Shown here piece by piece: positions 39,612 to 48,662 of a stretch of DNA of 64,000 bases (the stretch's first letter is position 1; the number at the start of each line of letters is the position of its first letter). The DNA lies in NCBI RefSeq assembly GCF_948472415.1, contig NZ_OX419519.1, positions 2,542,001 through 2,606,000 on the forward strand, written 5' to 3'. The notes beneath the pieces are model-generated. The model was not told the origin of the DNA. It saw nothing but the letters and a program-made list of their open reading frames with translations, and searched no databases. This DNA comes from Kitasatospora fiedleri (GTDB lineage: Bacteria; Actinomycetota; Actinomycetes; Streptomycetales; Streptomycetaceae). The translations under genes and the position numbers were made by a program.

Positions 39612-39658
39612 AAAAAGCAGTGACCCTTCAGGGTAGCCGAGCCCCGGGGGTCACTGTT
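39612..39658 (-). terminator. terminator of the mre-PBP2-rodA operon
   Basis: CAGTGACCC (39618-39626) pairs with GGGTCACTG (39648-39656), and the stem extends by A-T pairs. On the minus strand it is followed by CTTTTTC, a true U tract. It lies directly after the rodA stop. Confidence 0.85.
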
Positions 39659-39675
39659 TCCACGCGGTGGAGGGG

Positions 39676-40875
39676 TCAGACCCCTATCGGCCGCTGGGAG
39701 CGCACCGACTGCAGCAGTCCGATCGCGATCCAGACCGCGAACATCGAGGAGCCGCCGTAGGAGACGAACGGCAGCGGGATGCCCGCGACCGGCATGATGC
39801 CGAGGTTCATGCCGATGTTCTCGAACGCCTGGAAGGCGAACCAGGTGACCGCGCCGGCCGCCAGGATCGTCCCGTACAGGTCGCTGGCGTGGCGCGCTAT
39901 CCGGCAGGCGCGCCACAGGATGACGCCGAGCAGGCCGAGCATCAGCAGGCCGCCGGCGAAGCCGAGTTCCTCGCCGGCCACGCTGAACACGAAGTCGGTC
40001 TGCTGCTCGGGGACGAACTGCCCTATGGTCTGGGTGCCGTGGAACAGGCCCATGCCGGTCGGGCCGCCGGAGCCGATCGCGATCCTGGCCTGCGCGGTGT
40101 TGTAGCCGACGCCGGCCGGGTCGAGCGCCGGGTTGGCGAAGGCCGCGAAGCGGTCGATCTGGTACTGGCTGAGGATGCCGAGCTTCCAGATCGCCAGCGC
40201 CCCGGCGGTGCCGCCGGCCAGCAGGCCGACCACCCAGCGGTTGGCGGCGCCGGAGGCCAGCAGCACGCCGAGCATGGTGACCACCATCACCATCACCGAG
40301 CCGAGGTCCGGCATCAGCATGACCACGGCCATCGGGAAGCCGGCCACCGCCAGCGACTGCAGCACGCTGCGGGTGGGCGGGAACTCCCGCTCGCCGCTGT
40401 CGACCCGGGAGGAGAGCACCACGGCCATGCCCAGCACGATCGCCAGTTTGGCGAACTCGGCGGGCTGGATGGAGAAGCCGCCGCCGAACTGGATCCAGGA
40501 GTGCGCGCCGTTGATGGTCGAGCCGAGCGGGCTGAGCACCGCGAACAGCATCAGCACCACGGCCAGGTAGATGAACGGCGCCGCGGTGCGCAGCCGGCGG
40601 GTGCCGAGCAGGATCACCGCCACGCACAGGCCGATGCCGATCGCCAGGTTGGTCAGGTGCCGGTACAGGAAGTACTGCGGGTCGCCGTGGGTGAGCTGGT
40701 CGCGGCCGCGGGTGGCGGACCAGACCAGCAGCGAGCCGATCACGGAGAGCGCCAGCGCCGCCAGGATCATGATCCAGTCGAGCCGCCGCAGCGGGGAGTC
40801 CTTGGCCAGCGCCCGGCCCAGCGAGGAGCGCCGGGGCGAGAGCCGGACCGTCCGGTAGGAGTCGTACGAGGTCAT
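39676..40875 (-). CDS. rodA: RodA/FtsW-family SEDS peptidoglycan polymerase
   Basis: This 399-residue protein has about ten membrane spans and the SEDS signatures: GAHSWIQFGGGFSIQPAEFAKLA in the middle and IPLPFVSYGGSSM near the C-terminus. SEDS proteins polymerise lipid II glycan strands and work with a class B PBP; here that partner is encoded directly upstream with a four-base ATGA overlap. In Streptomyces the corresponding gene (sfr) affects spore wall and shape. The start is ATG at 40875. Confidence 0.95.
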   Translation of the reverse strand: MTSYDSYRTVRLSPRRSSLGRALAKDSPLRRLDWIMILAALALSVIGSLLVWSATRGRDQLTHGDPQYFLYRHLTNLAIGIGLCVAVILLGTRRLRTAAPFIYLAVVLMLFAVLSPLGSTINGAHSWIQFGGGFSIQPAEFAKLAIVLGMAVVLSSRVDSGEREFPPTRSVLQSLAVAGFPMAVVMLMPDLGSVMVMVVTMLGVLLASGAANRWVVGLLAGGTAGALAIWKLGILSQYQIDRFAAFANPALDPAGVGYNTAQARIAIGSGGPTGMGLFHGTQTIGQFVPEQQTDFVFSVAGEELGFAGGLLMLGLLGVILWRACRIARHASDLYGTILAAGAVTWFAFQAFENIGMNLGIMPVAGIPLPFVSYGGSSMFAVWIAIGLLQSVRSQRPIGV

Positions 40876-43106
40876 GCCCGGCCCCTTCCGTACCCGCCGC
40901 CGCGGGTGGGTTCGACGGCGGCGAGCAGCACGCCGGACACCTGGCCGGCCCGGGCCGGCGGGGCCGGGTCCAGGAAGGTGGCGCCGGGTTCGTAGCTGAA
41001 GGCGGTGGGGACGATCGCGGTGCCGTCCGGGTTGAACTTGGGCAGTTCGGCCTGCGGCTTGGGCAGCAGCGCCTTGGAGTTGTCGATGGCGCCCTTGTCG
41101 TCGACGCCGTACAGCGCCTGGTAGATCCGGCGCACCGAGTCGCCGGAGCCGCCGGAGCCGGTGCCGCCCTGACTGATCGTCATGACCACCGCGTAGTCGT
41201 TGCTGTAGGTGGTCAGCCAGGAGGTGGTCTGCTTGCCGGCGACCTCGGCGGTGCCGGTCTTGGCGTGCAGCTCGATCTTGCCCTGCGGCCAGCCGGAGCC
41301 GGTGAACTTCCAGGCGGCGGTGCCGGAGGTGACGACGCCGGCGGTGGCCTGGTCGATGTACTCCAGCAGCTTGCCCTGGGCCGGGATCTTGCCGTCCTCG
41401 TGCGGGGCGATGTCGCGCACGAGGGTGCCGTCGGGGCTGACCACGGCCTTGCCGATGGTGGGCCGGTACAGGGTGCCGCCGTTGGCGAGCGCCGAGTAGA
41501 TCCGGGCCATCTGGAGCGGGGTGACCAGGGTGTCGCCCTGGCCGATGGCGAAGTTGACCATGTCACCGGCGCGCATCTGGTTGCCGTCGGCGCAGTTCTC
41601 GCGGGCGATCTCGTCGGCGTACTCGTGGCCGCCCTTGGCCGCCTGCTGGCACCAGGAGTCCTTCATCGCGTCGTAGTAGGACTGCTTCCACTGCCGGTCG
41701 GGGACCCGGCCGGCCACCTCGCCGGGCAGGTCGACGCCGGTCTTGGCGCCGAGGCCGAACTCGTGGGCGGTCTTGAAGAACCAGTCCTGGGCGTCCTTCT
41801 TGGGCTTGAGGCCGCCGTCCTTCATCCACTGGTCGTAGGCCAGGCCGTAGAAGACGGTGTCGCAGGAGACCTCCAGGGCCTTCTCCAGCGAGATGTCGCC
41901 GAAGCTCTCGCTCTCGAAGTTCTTGAACTCGCGGCCGCCGATGGTCAGCGACTTCGGGCACGGGTAGTGCCCGTTGAGGTCGTAGCCGGCCTGCGCGGCG
42001 GCGGTGGTGGAGACCACCTTGAAGGTGGAGCCGGGCGCGGACTGGCCCTGGATGGCCCGGTTGATCAGCGGGTAGTTGGAGTCCTTGCTGTTCAGCGTCT
42101 CGTAGTCCTTGGCGGAGATGCCGCCGACCCAGAGGTTGGGGTCGTAGGTGGGGGCGCTGGCCATCGCCACGATCCGGCCGGTGTGCACGTCCATCACGAC
42201 GGCCGCGCCGGAGTCGGCGATGTAGTTGCGGCTGGTCTCCTTGTCGTACACCTTGCGGGCCTCGGCCATGGCCTGGGCCAGCTGGTCCTCGACCACCTTC
42301 TGCACCCGGGCGTCGATCGAGGTGACCAGGTTGTTGCCGGACTGCGCGGGGGTGGTGCCGGCGCTGCCGATCACCCGGCCGAGGTTGTCGACCTCCAGCC
42401 GGTCGACGCCGGTGGTGCCGCGCAGGTCGTCGTCGTACACCGACTCCAGGCCGGCCCGGCCGATCTGGTCGGAGGGCAGGCGGCGCTCCCGGCCGGTCTT
42501 GTCGGCGGTCTTGGTGACCTCGTCGTCGGTGACCGGCGAGAGGTAGCCGAGGATCTGGGCGGCGCTGGCGCCCTCCGCGTTGGTGTAGCGGCGCAGCGCG
42601 GTGGGCTGGGCGGTGACGCCGGGGAAGTCCTCGCGGCGCTCCATTATCTGCATCGCCTGCTGGGTGGTGGCCTGCTGGGTGACCGGGATCGGCTGGTACG
42701 GGGAGCCGTTCCAGCAGGGCTGCGGCGTCTTGGCGTCGCACAGCCGGACCTTGTTCTGCACGTCCGCGGCCGGGACGCCCAGGACGTCGGCGAGCCGGGA
42801 GAGCACCGCCTTGCCGCGGTCCTTCTGCTGGAGCAGCGCGGTGCGGGAGACCGACACCACCAGCTTGGTCTCGTTGCCGGCCAGAATCCGCCCGGAGGCG
42901 TCCAGGATCTCGCCGCGGACGGCGGGCTCCACCACCTCGCGGACGTGGTTGCCCTGGGCCTTCTCGGTGAACTCCTTGCCGTTGCGGATCTGCAGGTACC
43001 ACAGCCGGCCGCCGAGGGTGGCCAGTAGCGACAGGACCAGCACCTGGAGGACGACCAGCCGGATCGTCACCCGGCGGGTCCGGCCGGTCTCGGGGATGTT
43101 GCTCAC
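40872..43106 (-). CDS. mrdA: penicillin-binding protein 2 (class B transpeptidase)
   Basis: This 744-residue protein has one N-terminal membrane span (about 17-37, VLQVLVLSLLATLGGRLWYLQI), a PBP dimerisation domain and the transpeptidase domain. SxxK appears as STFK near residue 358, and KTGTAE near 617. It cross-links peptidoglycan in the elongasome with RodA and MreBCD. The ATGA overlap with rodA implies coupled translation. The start is GTG at 43106, about 20 bases beyond mreD. Confidence 0.95.
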   Translation of the reverse strand: MSNIPETGRTRRVTIRLVVLQVLVLSLLATLGGRLWYLQIRNGKEFTEKAQGNHVREVVEPAVRGEILDASGRILAGNETKLVVSVSRTALLQQKDRGKAVLSRLADVLGVPAADVQNKVRLCDAKTPQPCWNGSPYQPIPVTQQATTQQAMQIMERREDFPGVTAQPTALRRYTNAEGASAAQILGYLSPVTDDEVTKTADKTGRERRLPSDQIGRAGLESVYDDDLRGTTGVDRLEVDNLGRVIGSAGTTPAQSGNNLVTSIDARVQKVVEDQLAQAMAEARKVYDKETSRNYIADSGAAVVMDVHTGRIVAMASAPTYDPNLWVGGISAKDYETLNSKDSNYPLINRAIQGQSAPGSTFKVVSTTAAAQAGYDLNGHYPCPKSLTIGGREFKNFESESFGDISLEKALEVSCDTVFYGLAYDQWMKDGGLKPKKDAQDWFFKTAHEFGLGAKTGVDLPGEVAGRVPDRQWKQSYYDAMKDSWCQQAAKGGHEYADEIARENCADGNQMRAGDMVNFAIGQGDTLVTPLQMARIYSALANGGTLYRPTIGKAVVSPDGTLVRDIAPHEDGKIPAQGKLLEYIDQATAGVVTSGTAAWKFTGSGWPQGKIELHAKTGTAEVAGKQTTSWLTTYSNDYAVVMTISQGGTGSGGSGDSVRRIYQALYGVDDKGAIDNSKALLPKPQAELPKFNPDGTAIVPTAFSYEPGATFLDPAPPARAGQVSGVLLAAVEPTRGGGYGRGRA

Positions 43107-43127
43107 GTGCGCGGTCTCCGTCCCGGC

Positions 43128-43772
43128 TCAGGGGCGCTTGGCGAGGCCGAGCGCGCGCTTCTTCTTGTAGGGGGTGGCGGAGGGCTGGCGGGTGGTCCGG
43201 TAGCGGGCCAGCGCGCCGAGGCCGGAGCCGCCGTCCGCGCCGCGCTCGGTCTCGTTGACCACCCGGTCGCCGTCGAAGCGGCGGGCCAGCAGCATCACCA
43301 GCGGCACCGTGAACGGGGCCAGCAGTACGTCGTACAGCAGGGCGCTGAAGACCAGGCCGGTCAGTCCGACGTGCCGGGCCGCGGTGTCGCCGACCAGCGC
43401 GCCCACCGTCGCGTACAGCAGGGTGGAGACCACCGCGGCGACCGCGACCACGCCCAGCGCGGAGAGAGCCGAGCGCTGCCGGCCGCCCTCCGGCTTGAGC
43501 AGGCCGGCGCCGTAGCCGACCAGGCACAGCACCAGCGCGTACCGGCCGACCGCGTGGTCGGACGGCGGGGCGAGGTCGGCCAGCAGGCCGGCGCAGAAGC
43601 CGACCAGGCAGCCGCCGGTCGGCCCGTACACCAGGGCCAGGCCGACCACCACCAGCATCAGCAGGTCCGGGGTGGCGCCGGGCAGTTGGAGCCGGCCGAG
43701 GACGCTGACCTGGATGACCAGGGCCAGTACCAGCAGCACGGCGGACAGCAGAATCCGGTTCACACGCGGCAT
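43128..43772 (-). CDS. mreD: rod shape-determining protein MreD
   Basis: The 214-residue polytopic protein has about five membrane helices, starting MPRVNRILLSAVLLVLALVIQVSVLGRL. The GATPDLLMLVVVGLALVYGPTGG and FCAGLLADLAPP segments are typical of MreD. It bridges MreB/MreC to the membrane. Its start overlaps the mreC stop by one base. The C-terminal basic tail (YKKKRALGLAKRP) is cytoplasmic. Confidence 0.93.
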   Translation of the reverse strand: MPRVNRILLSAVLLVLALVIQVSVLGRLQLPGATPDLLMLVVVGLALVYGPTGGCLVGFCAGLLADLAPPSDHAVGRYALVLCLVGYGAGLLKPEGGRQRSALSALGVVAVAAVVSTLLYATVGALVGDTAARHVGLTGLVFSALLYDVLLAPFTVPLVMLLARRFDGDRVVNETERGADGGSGLGALARYRTTRQPSATPYKKKRALGLAKRP

Positions 43773-44707
43773 CAGTTCCCCCCGGTGGTCGGCGGTGCGG
43801 CGGCGATCGGGGCCTGCGGGTTGCCCGCGGCGCCGGCGGAGGCGGCGGGCACCGGCGGCAGCACGGCGTCCCGCGGGTCGGTGCGCGGCGGGACGACCAC
43901 CACGCCGACCAGGTCGAGCCGGGTGAACTGCACGTACGGCTCGACCAGGATGGTCTTGGTCAGCTGGCCCGGCGTGGCCTGCACCTCCTTGACGGTGCCG
44001 ACCGGCACGCCGGGCACGAACGGGCGGCCGCTCTGCGAGCCGAAGGTGACCAGCCGGTCGCCGGGCTTGACCTGGGCCCGGCCGTTCAGCAGCTCGATCC
44101 GCATCGGCGAGGCGCCCTGCCCGGCCGCGAAGCCGATCTCGCCGCCGCCCTCCAGCCGGACGCCGGCGGTGAAGCCGGGGTCGGAGGCGAGCAGCACGGT
44201 CGCGGTGGTCGGGGCGACGGTGGTGATCCGGCCGACCAGGCCCTGGCCGTCGATCACGGTCATGTCGCGGGTCAGGCCGTCGTCGCTGCCGGCGTCGATG
44301 GTGATGGTCCAGGAGAAGCCCTGGGCCGCGCCGATCGCGATGACCTGGGCGGCCTTGACGGTGTAGCCGCCGGAGCCGGCCGTGTGCAGCAGGTCGTCGA
44401 GCTGCTTGGTGCGGCCGGCCGCGGCGTCCGAGGAGGCCAGTCTCTGGCGCAGCTCGGTGTTCTCCCGGGTGATCTGGTCGAGCCGCTGCTGGTGGGTGCC
44501 GGCGTCGCGGATCGCCCGGATGTAGCCGGCGACCGGGTCGACCGCGCCGGCCGCGGCGTTCTCCGCCGGGCCGAGCGCGGAGGCCGCGGCCCGGCGGGCG
44601 CCGCCGAGCGGCGAGTCCTGGCCGCCCTTGATGTCCACGGTGATCAGGGCGAAGGCCACCACCACCAGCAGGACCAGCAGTAGTCGGCTCTCTCGGGTGT
44701 CCCTCAC
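43772..44707 (-). CDS. mreC: rod shape-determining protein MreC
   Basis: The 311-residue bitopic protein has a membrane anchor near 9-27 (LLLVLLVVVAFALITVDI). A coiled coil follows (HQQRLDQITRENTELRQRLA), then a beta-rich periplasmic-type domain (GLVGRITTVAPTTATVLLASDPGF) and a Pro/Ala-rich tail. MreC positions the elongation synthases and activates PBP2. GTG at 44707 has a purine-rich site. It lies 110 bases downstream of mreB. Confidence 0.94.
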   Translation of the reverse strand: MRDTRESRLLLVLLVVVAFALITVDIKGGQDSPLGGARRAAASALGPAENAAAGAVDPVAGYIRAIRDAGTHQQRLDQITRENTELRQRLASSDAAAGRTKQLDDLLHTAGSGGYTVKAAQVIAIGAAQGFSWTITIDAGSDDGLTRDMTVIDGQGLVGRITTVAPTTATVLLASDPGFTAGVRLEGGGEIGFAAGQGASPMRIELLNGRAQVKPGDRLVTFGSQSGRPFVPGVPVGTVKEVQATPGQLTKTILVEPYVQFTRLDLVGVVVVPPRTDPRDAVLPPVPAASAGAAGNPQAPIAAAPPTTGGN

Positions 44708-44775
44708 GGTGCTGCCGCCGCCCCTTCGTGCTGCATGCTCATCGGCTCAGCTCGGTGTGTAGTTCGGATTGCCTT

Positions 44776-44827
44776 GCTCAACGACGCTCGGTGGCGCTCA
44801 ACGACGCCCGACGACGCTCAACGGCGC
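44776..44827. repeat. 20-bp phased repeats between mreB and mreC
   Basis: GCTCAACGACGC starts at 44776 and 44796, and GCTCAACGGCGC at 44816, each exactly 20 bases apart. The third copy overlaps the mreB stop codon. Confidence 0.65.
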
Positions 44828-45855
44828 GGTTGGGCGTCCAGGACCTGCTGCAGTGCCTCGAACTCCTCGACGCACTTGCCCGCCCCCAGCGCCACCGAGT
44901 CCAGCGGGTTCTCCGCGATGTGCACCGGCATGCCGGTCTCCCGGCGCAGCCGCTCGTCCAGGCCGCGCAGCAGGGCGCCGCCGCCGGTGAGCACGATGCC
45001 GCGGTCCATCACGTCGCCCGCGAGCTCCGGCGGGCACTGGTCCAGCGTGGTCTTCACCGAGTCGATGATCGAGTTCACCGGCTCGTCGATGGCCTCGCGG
45101 ACCTCGGCGGCCGAGATGACCACGGTCTTCGGCAGGCCGGAGACCAGGTCGCGGCCGCGGATCTCGGCGTGCTCGTCCTTCTCGCCCTCCAGGCCGAACG
45201 CGGAGCCGATCGACATCTTGATCTGCTCGGCGGAGCGCTCGCCCAGCAGCAGGCTGTACTCCTTCTTGATGTGCTGGACGATGGCGCTGTCCAGCTCGTC
45301 GCCGGCGACCCGCAGCGACTGCGCGGTGACGATCCCGCCGAGCGAGATCACCGCGACCTCGGTGGTGCCGCCGCCGATGTCGACCACCATGTTGCCGGTC
45401 GGCTCGTGCACGGGCAGGCCGGAGCCGATCGCCGCGGCCATCGGCTCCTCGATGATGTGCACCTGGCGGGCGCCGGCCTGCATGCTGGCCTCGACCACGG
45501 CGCGGCGCTCGACGCCGGTGATGCCGGAGGGGACGCAGACCACGACCCGCGGGCGGACCAGGTAGCGGCGGCGGTGGATCTTCATGATGAAGTACCGCAG
45601 CATCCGCTCGGTGATCTCGAAGTCGGCGATCACGCCGTCCTTGAGCGGGCGGATCGCGACGATGTTGCCGGGGGTCCGGCCGATCATCTTCTTCGCCTCG
45701 GCCCCGACCGCGAGGATTCCGCCGGTGTTGGTGTTCACGGCCACCACCGACGGCTCGTTCAGCACGATGCCCTTGCCCCGGACGTACACCAGCGTGTTCG
45801 CGGTGCCTAGGTCGATCGCCAGGTCCCGGCCGAGAAACGACAGGTTGTTCGCCAT
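44818..45855 (-). CDS. mreB: rod shape-determining actin homologue MreB
   Basis: The 345-residue protein has the actin-fold signatures: phosphate 1 [10 protein letters not shown], phosphate 2 [16 protein letters not shown] and the adenosine motif [13 protein letters not shown]. MreB filaments direct wall synthesis; in Streptomyces MreB acts mainly in spore wall thickening, not tip growth. ATG at 45855 ([11 protein letters not shown]) begins the conserved N-terminus and has GAAGG upstream. It heads the mreBCD-mrdA-rodA operon. Confidence 0.97.
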   Translation of the reverse strand: MANNLSFLGRDLAIDLGTANTLVYVRGKGIVLNEPSVVAVNTNTGGILAVGAEAKKMIGRTPGNIVAIRPLKDGVIADFEITERMLRYFIMKIHRRRYLVRPRVVVCVPSGITGVERRAVVEASMQAGARQVHIIEEPMAAAIGSGLPVHEPTGNMVVDIGGGTTEVAVISLGGIVTAQSLRVAGDELDSAIVQHIKKEYSLLLGERSAEQIKMSIGSAFGLEGEKDEHAEIRGRDLVSGLPKTVVISAAEVREAIDEPVNSIIDSVKTTLDQCPPELAGDVMDRGIVLTGGGALLRGLDERLRRETGMPVHIAENPLDSVALGAGKCVEEFEALQQVLDAQPRR

Positions 45856-46160
45856 GGGATGTCGAGTGCCTTCCCGAGTTCGGATCAAGGGCGGGGAGCG
45901 GGCCGGCCGTGCGGGCCCGCGAGAGGGCTGACGGCGGCTGAGCAGCCGCTCCGTGCCCGTGAGTTGGGTCCATCGTAGTCACGCCGGTCAGCGCGGGCGG
46001 CGGGTACGGCGTGCCGCCCATTCTCCGGGGGCGAATCAGCTTCTCCTGGCATTGGGACGCCGTGTCGGAGGGTAGGGTTCCGTGATTTGAGGATTAACGC
46101 CCAGAGGGAGCAACCCGATCCGCCGTCCGGCCCCTGAGCTGCTCGTTCCCGGTGGGCGGC
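45856..46160. other. mreB upstream region
   Basis: No gene is seen. It contains the candidate mreB promoter at 46069-46097 and hence a 5' leader of about 200 bases. The leader includes a G/C-rich dyad region near 45893-45930. Confidence 0.4.
46069..46097 (-). promoter_or_regulatory. candidate mreB promoter
   Basis: Minus-strand TTAATC (46092-46097) and TACCCT (46069-46074) are 17 bases apart. The surrounding bases are locally A/T-richer than average. Assigned by pattern only; Streptomyces mreB is known to have several promoters. Confidence 0.4.
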
Positions 46161-46187
46161 GCTCCATGCCCGGCGGGGGCACGGAGC
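46161..46187 (-). terminator. terminator of ndk
   Basis: GCTCC (46161-46165) pairs with GGAGC (46183-46187) and, after one mismatch, TGCCC with GGGCA. It begins 21 bases beyond the ndk stop. Confidence 0.6.
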
Positions 46188-46207
46188 ACCGGATCGCTAC
46201 CGGATCC

Positions 46208-46621
46208 TCACGCGTGCGCGGGGAAGAAGATCTTGATCTCGCGCTCGGCCGACTCCGGGGAGTCCGAGGCGTGGATCAGGTTCTCCCGGGTGATGGTCGC
46301 GTAGTCGCCGCGGATGGTGCCCGCGCCGGCCGCCAGCGGGTCGGTCGCGCCGGCCAGCGCCCGGATGCCGGGGACGACGTTCTCGCCCTCGACGATCAGC
46401 GCGATCGACGGGCCGGAGGTCATGAAGCCCAGCAGCGGCTCGTAGAAGTCGCGGCCGACGTGCTCGGCGTAGTGCTGCTCCAGGGTGGCGCGGTCGAAGG
46501 TGCGAAGCTCCATCGCAGCGAACCGCCAGCCGGCCTTGCGCTCGATCCGGCTGATGATCTCGCCGGCCAGGCCGCGCTGCACGGCGTCGGGCTTGAGCAG
46601 GACGAGAGTGCGCTGGGACAC
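46208..46621 (-). CDS. ndk: nucleoside-diphosphate kinase
   Basis: The 137-residue protein exactly matches the usual family length. The phosphorylated histidine is H117 in NLIHASDS, and LVLLKPDAVQRGLAGEII is the N-terminal signature. It exchanges gamma-phosphate between nucleoside triphosphates and diphosphates. GTG at 46621 has AGGAG eight bases upstream. It lies downstream of the DUF4233 gene and folC on the same strand. Confidence 0.97.
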   Translation of the reverse strand: MSQRTLVLLKPDAVQRGLAGEIISRIERKAGWRFAAMELRTFDRATLEQHYAEHVGRDFYEPLLGFMTSGPSIALIVEGENVVPGIRALAGATDPLAAGAGTIRGDYATITRENLIHASDSPESAEREIKIFFPAHA

Positions 46622-46717
46622 GGTACGGCTCCTGAGGTGTTCGGTCGTGCCTGACTGTGCCCCCGACACTACCCCGGCCGGGTCGGCACCCCGTCGCCCA
46701 GTCCCACGTCAGGCCGG

Positions 46718-47095
46718 TCAGGCCGGAGCCGCGGCCCCGTCGACGGCGGACTCGGCGGCGGCCGACTCGGCGGCGGCCCGCCGGGCCTTGAACTCGTCGA
46801 TCTTGCGGCCGTAGTGGACCGAGCACCACCACAGGCCGCCGAAGACCACGCCGAAGACGTACATGGTCGGCAGCACCAGCCCGCCGGCCAGCACGGCCAG
46901 TTGCAGCGCCCAGCCGACGTACACCGCGCCGGGGCGGGTGATCACGCCGCACAGCAGCACGCACAGCGCGATCGCCACCGCGCTGACCGCCCAGATGGTG
47001 CCGGTGCCGACGTCGGTGAGCTTCATCGCCACCAGGCCGGCGAACATGATCAGCAGGGCCTCGCCGATCAGGGTGGAGGAGCACAGGGTGCGCAT
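46718..47095 (-). CDS. DUF4233-family membrane protein
   Basis: The 125-residue protein has four predicted membrane helices within residues 8-95 (EALLIMFAGLVAMKLTD, AVSAVAIALCVLLCGV, VGWALQLAVLAGGLVLPTMY, FGVVFGGLWWCSV). A charged Ala/Glu-rich cytoplasmic tail follows. This small protein is found next to folC in many actinobacteria. It starts at ATG 47095, six bases after folC ends. The function is unknown. Confidence 0.85.
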   Translation of the reverse strand: MRTLCSSTLIGEALLIMFAGLVAMKLTDVGTGTIWAVSAVAIALCVLLCGVITRPGAVYVGWALQLAVLAGGLVLPTMYVFGVVFGGLWWCSVHYGRKIDEFKARRAAAESAAAESAVDGAAAPA

Positions 47096-47101
47096 CGGCG
47101 G

Positions 47102-48493
47102 CTACTTCCTTCCGAACAGCAGGCGCGCCTCGCCCACCGTGATGACGGAGCCGGTGACCAGGACGCCGGCGCCGCCGAGGTCCTCCTCCTCGGCGAGGGT
47201 GACGGCGGCGTCGATCGCGTCGTCCAGGCGCGGCTCGACCTGCACCCGGTCCTCGCCGAAGACCTCGACGGCGAGGGCGGCCAGCCGGTCGACCGGCATC
47301 GCGCGGTGGGTGGAGTTCTGGGTGACCACGACCTCGGCGAGGATCGGCTCGAAGACCTCCAGCAGGCCGGTGACGTCCTTGTCCCCGCTGGTGGCGATGA
47401 CGCCGACCAGCTTGGTGAAGCCGAACGCCTCGCCGATCGCGCCGGCCGCGGCCTGCGCGCCGTGCGGGTTGTGCGCGGCGTCCAGGATGACGGTGGGGCT
47501 GCGCCGGACCACCTCCAGCCGGCCCGGGGAGGAGACGCCGAACAGCGCCTGCCGGACCTTCTCCTCGTCCAGGTGCTCGGCGCCGCCCTGGCCGATGCCG
47601 AAGAACGCCTCGACCGCGGCGAGCGCCAGCGCGGCGTTCTGCGCCTGGTGGTCGCCGTGCAGCGGGAGGAAGAGCTCCGGGTACTCGTGGCCGCCGATGC
47701 CGCGCAGGGTCACCAGCTGGCCGCCGACCGCGACCTCGCGGCGCAGCACGCCGAACTCCAGGCCCTCGCGGGCCACCGTGGCGTCCACCTCGACGGCGCG
47801 GCGCAGGATCGTCTCGGCCGCGTCCAGCTGCTGCTGGGCGACCACGGCGAGCGCGCCGGGCTTGATGATCCCGGACTTCTCGACCGCGATCTCGCCGGTG
47901 GTCTCCCCCAGCTTGTCGGTGTGGTCCAGGCCGATCGGGGTGATCACCGCGACCTGGGCGTCGATCACGTTGGTGGCGTCCCAGGAGCCGCCCATGCCGA
48001 CCTCGACCACCGCGACGTCCACCGGCGCGTCGGCGAAGGCGGCGTAGGCCATGCCGGTGAGCACCTCGAAGAAGGACATCGCGACCGGCTGGGCGGCGTC
48101 GACCATCCGCACGTAGGGCTCGACGTCCCGGTAGGTCTCGACGAACTTCTCCGGGCTGATCGGCGCGCCGTCCAGGCTGATCCGCTCGGTGACGGACTCC
48201 ACGTGCGGGGAGGTGTAGCGGCCGGTGCGCAGCTCGAAGGCGCCCAGCAACTGCTCGACCATCCGGGCGGTGGAGGTCTTGCCGTTGGTCCCGGTGATGT
48301 GGATCGAGGGGTAGGAGCGCTGCGGCTGGCCGAGGATGTCCATCAGCGCCTCGATCCGGTCGAGCGAGGGCTCCAGCTTGTTCTCCGGCCAGCGGGTGGC
48401 CAGCTCGGCCTCGACGGCGCGCAGTTCGGGGTCGGTGCCGCCGGCGTCGGCGGGACGGACGGTGTAGGGGTTGGGCTCGGCCTTGTCGCTCAC
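47102..48493 (-). CDS. folC: bifunctional dihydrofolate synthase / folylpolyglutamate synthase
   Basis: The 463-residue Mur-ligase-fold protein has the P-loop ITGTNGKTSTARM near residues 66-78, the SPHVESVTERI substrate segment and LDAAHNPHGAQAA in the C-terminal domain. It adds glutamate to dihydropteroate and to folates using ATP. GTG at 48493 (MSDKAEPNPYTV) was chosen. In related genomes valS usually precedes folC directly; here a chitinase gene and one more gene lie between. Confidence 0.95.
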   Translation of the reverse strand: MSDKAEPNPYTVRPADAGGTDPELRAVEAELATRWPENKLEPSLDRIEALMDILGQPQRSYPSIHITGTNGKTSTARMVEQLLGAFELRTGRYTSPHVESVTERISLDGAPISPEKFVETYRDVEPYVRMVDAAQPVAMSFFEVLTGMAYAAFADAPVDVAVVEVGMGGSWDATNVIDAQVAVITPIGLDHTDKLGETTGEIAVEKSGIIKPGALAVVAQQQLDAAETILRRAVEVDATVAREGLEFGVLRREVAVGGQLVTLRGIGGHEYPELFLPLHGDHQAQNAALALAAVEAFFGIGQGGAEHLDEEKVRQALFGVSSPGRLEVVRRSPTVILDAAHNPHGAQAAAGAIGEAFGFTKLVGVIATSGDKDVTGLLEVFEPILAEVVVTQNSTHRAMPVDRLAALAVEVFGEDRVQVEPRLDDAIDAAVTLAEEEDLGGAGVLVTGSVITVGEARLLFGRK

Positions 48494-48554
48494 CCCGCCA
48501 GTCTAAGGACTCCGTACGCCGCGGCCGGACGGGCACCCCGGCGCGCAGGCCCCC

Positions 48555-48581
48555 TTGACACCGGAATTGGTCTACTCCACC
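48555..48581 (+). promoter_or_regulatory. chitinase promoter with DasR-like operator
   Basis: TTGACA (48555-48560) is a perfect -35 box. Just downstream, ATTGGTCTACTCCACC (48566-48581) matches the DasR-responsive element consensus A(C/G)TGGTCTAGACCA(C/G)T at about 12 of 16 positions, including the TGGTCTA half. The -10 box is not clear. DasR is the GlcNAc-sensing GntR repressor of chitinolytic genes in Streptomyces. Confidence 0.6.
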
Positions 48582-48662
48582 GTGTGAGTCGCTCCCACCC
48601 GCTCCCCGCACCGAGCTCCCCGCACCGCACCCCCCATCGACACTCCCCCACATGGAGATGGC

